DNA of 23,335 nucleotides, taken from the NCBI RefSeq assembly GCF_000143415.4, contig NW_003314289.1:1202652-1225986 (forward strand), in the 5' to 3' direction. This document shows positions 17,131-23,335 of this stretch, piece by piece. How positions within the stretch are numbered: position 1 is the stretch's first letter; each line of letters opens with the position of its first letter. The stretch comes from Selaginella moellendorffii (lineage: Eukaryota > Streptophyta > Lycopodiopsida > Selaginellales > Selaginellaceae). The position numbers were made by a program, and so were the translations under genes. Below the pieces are notes generated by a model. That model had not been told where the DNA came from. It did no database searches and worked only from the letters and a program-made list of their open reading frames with translations.

Positions 17131-17869
17131 ATGTCGAAAGACAGTGTGAAGCTCTTGAACTTCTGGCCGAGTATGTTTGGCTTGAGAGTCCACTATGCGC
17201 TGGATCTGAAAGGGGTGTCCTACGATTACCAGGAGGAGAGTTTGCTCAACAAGAGCAAGGAGCTTCTCGAGGCAAATCCAATCTACACGAAGATTCCGGT
17301 TCTCATCCACAACGGCAAGCCTATCTGCGAGTCTCTCGTCATCGTCGACTACATTGACATTGTGTGGCCCGGTTCTCACAAGCTCCTCCCGGAAGATCCA
17401 TACGAAAAGGCTGTGGCTCGCTTCTGGGCAGATTTTGGTGACAAAAAGGTAAACTTGTTGCTTCTTCCGGGTTGATCAAAACCAGATTTTTCCTTACCAA
17501 CAGCTCTATGACGCCGGGAACCGACTCATACGAGCTATGGGGGAGGAGCACAAGAAAGCCGGCGAGGACTTCAAGTGGGCTCTGATGAAAATCGATGAAG
17601 CTCTCGGCACCATCGCTCCAGGCAAGCCTTTCTTTGGCGGCGACGCTATGAACTTTGCAGATGTTGGTCTGGCTCCATTCATCTGCTGGTTCAAAGGCTA
17701 CCAGAAAGTGGGAGGATTCGTGCTTCCAGGCCCGGAAGAATGGCCCAATCTCCACAAGTGGGTGGACGCTGTAAATTCCGTGGACGCGATCAAGAAATCC
17801 ACTCCAAGCCCAGACAAGGTTGCTGAATTCGCTGAGGTTATCAGGAAGCGAGTTCTCGGGGCTGCCTAA
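17131..17869 (+). CDS. tau-class glutathione S-transferase (two exons)
   Basis: Exon 1 is 17131-17448 (106 codons). A 55-bp GT-AG intron is at 17449-17503, phase 0. Exon 2 is 17504-17869 (121 codons plus TAA). The 227-residue protein is the usual tau GST length, and the intron sits after FWADFGDKK, the usual tau position. GSTs conjugate glutathione to electrophiles in the cytosol. The N-terminal thioredoxin-like domain has the active-site Ser14 (NFWPSMFGLRV; many tau enzymes have Pro after this Ser, here Met15), the IPVLIHNGK strand at 55-63, and E67-S68 for the gamma-glutamyl group. The helical C-terminal domain includes FFGGDAMNFADVGLAPF. The ATG at 17131 is chosen because the upstream frame has no ATG and alignment to the family starts here. 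No defect is seen. It is the one clearly intact host gene. Confidence 0.93.
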
Positions 17870-17927
17870 AACACTGACGGTTTTCAAGATACATGCTGTT
17901 TTCGATTCATCATCTCGATGGGTAAAC

Positions 17928-17949
17928 AATAAAAAGTACTTCAAATAAA
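17928..17949 (+). terminator. polyadenylation signals of the GST gene
   Basis: AATAAA occurs at 17928-17933 and again at 17944-17949, 59-80 bp after the stop codon, in a suitable place for 3' end formation. Confidence 0.55.
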
Positions 17950-18029
17950 GAACGTCTCTGACAGGTTCTTGCTCCAGAAATTTCGTCGAACGGCGATTTT
18001 TTACTACCGTCAACACATCAACACTTGCA

Positions 18030-18047
18030 TTCTCTCTCTCTCTCTCA
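18030..18047 (+). repeat. (TC)n microsatellite
   Basis: An uninterrupted run of about nine TC units. A 14-bp perfect palindrome, CCCATTGCAATGGG, follows at 18096-18109. Confidence 0.8.
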
Positions 18048-18229
18048 ATAGTGTCCATGTGGCAGTTTTTTATTGGTTTATCTTTAAATATACATCCCAT
18101 TGCAATGGGTGCCCCATGGATGCTAGCCCGATGGGTGGATGATAAAGTATAAAAACATTTAGTTTACAATCGCAAATTAAAAGAGAGATCCAGATAGGGG
18201 TAACATATCTGGAAGTGGGAGATGGGGGA

Positions 18230-18243
18230 TATTTATTTATATG
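18230..18243 (+). promoter_or_regulatory. possible TATA box for the glutaredoxin-like gene
   Basis: ATATTTATTTATATGG lies about 200 bp before the ATG at 18442, in an otherwise mixed-composition stretch. It is a suggestion only. Confidence 0.3.
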
Positions 18244-18441
18244 GCCCGTGGGGAGGAGCTGGGGTTGTCCCACTTTGTTTGATATCGATACCGACTGTGA
18301 GGATGGAGTAGAGGTAGAAAGAGTTTTAGCTTGTCTGCTTCAATCCAGATTTCTTCGTTTGATCCCATCTATCCAGTTTTTCTGCTTGTGAATTGCCAAT
18401 CTTGGAGTGGAGGACAATGCATTTTTCGAGTAGCAGCAGCA

Positions 18442-18693
18442 ATGCTCTCACTCATCATGGCTTTTAGCTTTCACTCTTCTGGTCATCCATATCATGGGAC
18501 TCTTTCTCTTGCATCAAGCCCAGAAGAGGTGACTTCCAAGCTTCACACAACTCCACAGTTGATTCACATGCTCATCCACCAGTGCCCCGTGCTTGTCATC
18601 CGTGCAAGCTCTTGCTGTGTGAGCCTAGTTGTGAGGGAGCTCTTCTCCAAGCATAACATTGGTCATTGTTATGGGCACCCATCCGTGGCATAA
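18442..18693 (+). pseudogene. CC-type glutaredoxin, C-terminally truncated
   Basis: The frame from ATG 18442 gives 83 residues. The middle part reads PQLIHMLIHQCPVLVIRASS followed by CCVSLVVRELFSKHNI. It matches the first half of land-plant CC-type (ROXY) glutaredoxins (family shape: [21 protein letters not shown]). The CC active site is present as CCVS. The frame then ends within a few codons (GHCYGHPSVA), so the TVP cis-proline motif, the GG turn and the C-terminal helix are missing. Family members usually have about 100-140 residues. It could be a real short gene, a pseudogene cut by an insertion near 18670, or an exon with an intron I cannot place. An upstream in-frame extension to 18331 lacks an ATG. 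Confidence 0.5.
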
Positions 18694-18831
18694 GGATTGG
18701 ATATTAATAAAATATCCTATGCCTGTGTTTTTTATACTCATATTACACATGGACCAATAACAGCCAGACACATATTGTGAATGAAATATGCCACTGTAAT
18801 TTCCACCTTTTTATGAATTACATGTTACATT

Positions 18832-18857
18832 TCTCTTTCTCTCTCTCTCTCTCTCTA
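18832..18857 (+). repeat. (CT)n microsatellite
   Basis: A TTTCTTTCTCTCTCTCTCTC-type tract in the A/T-rich region, of the same motif type as 18030-18047. Confidence 0.75.
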
Positions 18858-19489
18858 TCTGTGTCTCTTGTGTGTGTTAGGATTAGCCTTTTTATTAAAA
18901 TCTTATCTTTTAAATTCTCCTTTTATGTTTATGGAAGCTTCTGTTTAGAAATATGTTTTACAAATTTACATAAACAACTATAAACTAAAAGTATAGAAAT
19001 AGTAATGAGAAGCTAACACTTTGTTACTATATGATTAAACAAACACTCTCCAGAAATCTTTTATTCATTGCTGAATGTTCTTTTAAAGGTTAATTCTTGC
19101 CTAAATTATAACATTTCATTATTATTTTCATTATTGTGCATACATCTATATATGGCAAAGCCTTTTATGTATAACAAATACTTACCACATTGCTATTGTT
19201 TTCATATTTATTAGTTTAAACTTTTACTACCTAATAGTTTTATATATTTAACAAAGTAGCTCAAGTTAAATTCTTTTCCTATACAGATATATATTAAAGA
19301 TATATGTTATAATTTTTTTTATTTTTTTATATAAAAATTACTTTAATTTTATAGAGGTTAAAAAAACATTAAAAATTGCCAATTTTGAGGAGCTCTACCT
19401 CTGAAATGAATATTTTTTATGGTTTAATTATTTTAATTAATATTTAATTTTTATTATCAATTAATATCAATTATTATCAATTATCAAGG

Positions 19490-19557
19490 TACACTTTGGG
19501 CCTCACAATACTTAATTTAAGATTTTTTAAATTAATTATTGTGAGGTCCAAAGTGTA
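19490..19557. repeat. inverted repeat, 29-bp arms with 10-bp spacer
   Basis: The left arm starts TACACTTTGGGCCTCACAAT (19490-19518) and the right arm ends ATTGTGAGGTCCAAAGTGTA (19529-19557). The arms match in 27 of 29 positions, and one mismatch would be a G-U pair in RNA. The spacer is AAGATTTTTT. It could be a small foldback/MITE relic or a hairpin-forming transcript. No flanking target duplication is obvious. Confidence 0.8.
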
Positions 19558-20958
19558 TGGCTACAATGTGTATACTAATATTAGTGTAATAGGATTTTGA
19601 TAGCTGTTGGATTGGTTTCAATCTAAACCAGTTGTTCCTCTATATAAGATGGGTTTTTGGGCTAATTAATATGCACATTTTTGTATTCAATTTCCATATT
19701 CCATACACTTACATTGTTGGAGATGAGGGGCAATTTTGATTGTCCCTAAGAAGTGTTTGAATTTAGGATTTTAATTTAGATATAGCTTTTGTATTGTTTA
19801 TCTCCCTTTCCTTATAATGTTTTCAATTTTTTTTTTTTTGCTTTTTCTTTTTTGTTCATCTTCATTGCAAAGTAGCAGCCTCTTATTTCTTTGACTTTAA
19901 AGTAGTAGTTGGTGCAGTTGCTCAATGCTATATGGTTATAGTTGAATAATCAAACTCAATTGATAGTGGCATTTACAACACATGGGATAGCTCCTCTTGC
20001 TCTTGATGTCAATCCTCGCATTTAGTTAAAATTCTTCCATATGAGTCTTGGGAATGATGTGTACCATTAGTTAGATCACTTTATAATGATTGCCACATAT
20101 CATTCTTGGGATAATACTTTGCATTTGCATGAGTTTTCTATGTGTCTCCAAGGGATAGTGTTACAATAGTATAATGGTTTGAATGTAATCACTTGTGAAA
20201 ATTAAAGCAATGTAGATGGCAACATGTGGCAATAGGCTGAGCAATAAAAGATAAACTCGAACCAACACAGAAAGAATAATAAGAAACCTTTTGTTACAAA
20301 AATGAACTTGGAAAGTAAACATTTGATGAGCTAGAACCAAGTGAACCCTTTAATGATACTCCCGAAAGAAAGATGGAAGGGTCACTAATTTATTCGTGTA
20401 AGATCCCTCTGTTATTTGAGTGACTCAGTGTCTAGACCTTCCATTGCAGCAACACCAACAAGACATTGACACCAAAGTCTCCACTTAGGAAATGGAAATC
20501 ACCAATCTAGAAAATGCTAACAACGCTAATAAATGTGACCAACTTCATCACACCTAACAGTGGATATCACGGCCATGACCATGTCCTTGCCTATCTTTGA
20601 ACTCAAGCAGCAACAATATCAACCTTAATTAGAACAGTACTATTTCCCACAAAAAGTGAAGCTAAAAGATGTGCAACAAGAAGTGGAAGAGACAATGTTT
20701 TATAACGTTATGCCAAATAAAGAGCATCGTCAAGGGTGGCTAGAGCAAGTGTATACACAAGTTTTACAAAATCTTAATGAAGTGTTAGCCACAACATTCT
20801 TAATTTGATCCACTTCGATATATTTGGCTCCGCAATAAGTAAGAGGCTTCGGAAACAAATACCAACCTACATCACTGACTCAAATGGCTCTTAATAAAAA
20901 TGATGCAATTTTTGGAAGGCATCATCACAATCATTGGCATATCCAATCTCAACTAACA

Positions 20959-21276
20959 ATATTTTTTCTTTACTGCTACAATGGTAGAAGGTTAATATTG
21001 CTGGACCCTTTATTAGTTTCCACCTAAGTTAGTTGAGAAATTGGTCATCACATGTGCATTTAGACCAAAAGGGCACTAAGGAAGGAAATTCTAAGTTGTC
21101 ATTTAGTCAAGCATATTTGACACGATAATGAGAAATTCATGTTGTTAGCTTGCACTTGCTAGTGTTGGGAACCCTTACAATATTGAACTTGGTCCCTCAA
21201 TATTCACTAGATGATAGTTTACTATGTTTGCTAAACACCCTCACTATCATACACCTTATGTTAGTACCATTTGATG
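20959..21276 (+). repeat. diverged dispersed repeat, copy 1
   Basis: Shares an ordered set of blocks with 22568-22880: TTTCTTTACTGC at the start, TAGTTGAGAAA(T/C)TGGTCA, GAGAAATTCATGT, CTTGCACTTGCTAGT, GGTCCCTCAATAT or its variant, and CTATCATAC near the end. No coding potential is seen. It is likely an old transposon relic of unknown class. Confidence 0.6.
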
Positions 21277-22567
21277 AATAGTGGTGAAGTGCTATACCAT
21301 TCTGTCTAAGCTTGTTATTGAAGATTTGGGTTACAATGCTCAATTTTTTTTCGGGGAATCTAACTTTTTAGTTTGGTTGGAAAAAAAGTGGCATGAGTTT
21401 ATCTGTGTTTTGAACAAAAGTTAGTGGTGTTGAGTGTTGTATATCTTTATCAGTGGGATGTGGCATTTATATTGCATTTTGTTGAATCAAGTTAGCATTT
21501 GATACTCATGTAAGCTTTTGAAGTAATAATGTAGGCTTGCTTATGGTGTTGCTCAATTGATAATTAAGTCATTGTGATTTTTATATTATATCCATGTGAT
21601 AATGAGTAATATGTTTACGAAGTTGCTTGGTTAAATGATGATCAACCCCAAAATGGTTGATGGTGAAACTAATCTACTTACATATAGTAGCATTGAAATA
21701 GTTTTAACTAAGTTTTAAATGGTGATCCATTATGCTAAGCTTCCATCAATACCTTGTTTCTTTGAGGGGTTGCCTATTGAAGTGTTGGAAAAGGGTTGTA
21801 GCATTCATTTGCTATAACTTGTCAGTTAATCCATTAGCACTTCGAACAGATTGTTGGATGGAGAAGATGTATAGTTAAGGCATTAACTTTGCTAGCACTT
21901 GTGCTGGTAGAGATGACATTATTTTGTTGAGTGATAAGGAACTTTCTTTAGAGCTTGATTTTGTATATCATTTTTCTTGTTAGTGTTTTGGCTTCATATT
22001 GGATCTTGAAAGTGATTGATAAAGAGTATTAGTGCAATATGGATATTTAAAGATATGGTCTTCGTGATTAAGCTTTAGATGTTCATTTTGCATTTTGTGG
22101 ATGTCAAAATATAGACATACTATTAGATCATAAAAATTAGTGTTAAAATGAACCTATATGAAGTTTTTAGTAGAAGGAAGTTGGTTGAGTCTTGAAAGTT
22201 TGTATTTCTAGAATGGAGTCATTCTTTCTCTAGGATGGAAAATTTTCCACAAATTTTCTTAAGCTTTTCCAATGGCTGATCTATTGATCACTTTGCTCGA
22301 AAACCATTCTGTTTTCGTAAGCCTGTACAAACTAGTAAAAGGGTTAAAATTGACTTTGGTTAGCCTAAACCTTAGTAGGTAGTTTGTATGATGGGATGCT
22401 AACTTTTGAGGCTAAAACAATTGAGTTGCATAGAATTTAAAGTTAGTATAAAAAAGTGGCTATTATGCTTTTCTAAAAAAGTGACCCTTGTGCCTTTCTT
22501 TTATAGCGTTGTTGTCACGAATGTGACTTCAGGTATCAAAAGTTACCTGTCAGCTAGTCCTTTCAAA
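21277..22567. other. A/T-rich intergenic region, nothing recognised
   Basis: About 1.3 kb between the two diverged repeat copies. All frames are densely closed. I see no gene, RNA or clear repeat. Confidence 0.5.
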
Positions 22568-22880
22568 TATTCTTTCTTTACTGCCACGACGGCAGGAGGT
22601 CAGTATTGTAAAACCTGTTAGTAGTTCCCACTTGAGGTAGTTGAGAAACTGGTCAATGAACATGCACTTAAATTGGATAAACATAAGGTAGGGAACCCTA
22701 TGTGTTTTTTGCTGAGCATACTCAGCCTGGTTTGAGAAATTCATGTCATTGTCTTGCACTTGCTAGTATCAAGAACCCCCGCGTATTAACACTAGTCCCT
22801 CAATATCGCTGAATGATAGCTTACCATATCTGCCAAACATATTTACTATCATACCCTTTGTGTTAGTCTCATTTCGGTTC
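22568..22880 (+). repeat. diverged dispersed repeat, copy 2
   Basis: Counterpart of 20959-21276 in the same orientation, 1.6 kb downstream, with many substitutions and small indels. The short open frames here (about 70 codons on either strand) have no protein-like features. Confidence 0.6.
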
Positions 22881-23059
22881 TAAATGTTATTTATGGAAAT
22901 TATCTAGATTCACTCATTTGGCATATCTATAGAATATAGAGTTCAGCCTGAACATAATGGTGTTTGTCCCATATCCAAATTCCCAATCTAGGGACATTCC
23001 ATATTTAGTAAGTTTCAAGTTTGTCCTAGAGACTAACTCCTGGTATTAAGAGAGGCTTG

Positions 23060-23175
23060 GGGTGAAAGCCTAAAGCATGTGTTCCTTAGGGGGGGGGGGG
23101 GGGGCGGGGCGGGCGCTATGAGGGATTCCAAATGTATAGTAGGGATAGTGGGTAGGTTGGGCATAGCTGACCAAC
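23060..23175 (+). repeat. decayed relic of the large element's internal/LTR junction
   Basis: GTGAAAGCCTAAAGCATGTGT matches the end of the 0.8-kb module (AAAGCCCAAAGCATTTGTCT at 1799). After the G run, TTCCAAATGTATAGTAGGG matches CTCCAAAAGTATAGTAAGGG before the LTR at 1877. The remaining 160 bp to the window end has only loose likeness to LTR A. This puts the same family on both sides of the gene island. Confidence 0.5.
23089..23104 (+). repeat. G16 homopolymer with following G-rich tail
   Basis: Sixteen consecutive G, then CGGGGCGGGCG. It lies where the related sequence at 1829-1837 has only a short CTGGGGG. It is G-quadruplex-prone, and its exact length may also be a sequencing or assembly artefact. 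Confidence 0.8.
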
Positions 23176-23335
23176 CTAAGGCATAGTTTAGCTCCTACTT
23201 GCATGCCTGTCCTTGTTCTATGTCCGACTTGGGTCTAAGCCTAAGTTCCATTCCATGCTAGCTGGTGGAGTACCCATATCCTTGTGTTAGGCCACCAATA
23301 TGCTGAAATAGTGCCAGACTCTGTTTGGCTCCATT

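Larger units (their letters stand above)
18700..20958. other. A/T-rich intergenic region, no gene seen
   Basis: Apart from a CT-rich microsatellite (about 18832-18857), poly-T runs (about 19313-19328 and 19827-19839), short TATCAATTA repeats (19453-19488) and the hairpin at 19490-19557, I see nothing supportable. No ORF of note is present on either strand, and base composition changes sharply from the preceding 9 kb. Confidence 0.6.

Noticed and set aside
17339-18100. Minus-strand ORF of about 253 codons opposite the GST
   Set aside because: It lies antisense to GST exon 2 and runs through the GST intron; it has no recognisable domain, whereas the plus-strand frame is a clear GST with proper splice sites.
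18331-18441. N-terminal extension of the glutaredoxin-like frame
   Set aside because: It opens without an ATG and shows no protein likeness; the ATG at 18442 precedes the recognisable part.
22406-22759. Short ORFs (about 70 codons) on both strands
   Set aside because: They overlap the diverged repeat copy and have no motif, start context or conservation in copy 1.

Overview
The window looks like nuclear DNA of a vascular plant. It carries a tau-class glutathione S-transferase gene, remnants of an alpha/beta-hydrolase gene with GT-AG introns of only 53-91 bp, a CC-type glutaredoxin fragment, and plant LTR retrotransposons primed by initiator-Met tRNA. Tau GSTs together with such short introns suggest a lycophyte such as Selaginella. 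That is an inference, not proven here.

Layout. Positions 1-9126 are a decayed, tandem array of one large LTR element with no recognisable gag or pol. It holds the 3' end of one internal region (1-1876), a full LTR (about 1877-2770) followed by a perfect tRNA-iMet primer site, a 4.7-kb apparently non-coding internal region (2771-7508), a 5'-truncated LTR (7583-8204) and a further LTR (8213-9126). Near the 3' end of the internal region, before the polypurine tract, lie three minisatellite arrays built from 11- and 12-bp units. Positions 9127-9935 are broken Ty1/copia pieces: reverse transcriptase on the minus strand, then the RNase H tail on the plus strand.

Positions 9981-15401 are the most striking object. 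A miniature non-coding LTR element (TRIM-like, 394 bp, plus strand) is joined head-to-head to a young, nearly complete Ty3/gypsy element (minus strand). The joint lies in the two 5' leaders, next to their primer sites. The whole 5.4-kb chimera, and neither part alone, is flanked by a 5-bp direct repeat AAGCA, so it appears to have integrated as one unit. The gypsy gag-pol frame is intact except for one in-frame TAG inside the protease.

The chimera sits at the 5' edge of an alpha/beta-hydrolase-like relic (15402-16570). That relic also has a frameshift, a Pro in place of the nucleophile Ser, and an unrelated C-terminus ending in a membrane segment. Downstream on the same strand are an intact two-exon tau GST (17131-17869) and a truncated CC-type glutaredoxin (18442-18693). 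From about 18700 to the end the sequence is A/T-rich and gene-poor, with a 29-bp-arm hairpin, a pair of diverged repeats and a relic of the first LTR family's internal/LTR junction next to a 16-G run.

The one clearly intact host gene is the GST. Everything else is mobile DNA in several age layers or genes broken around it.
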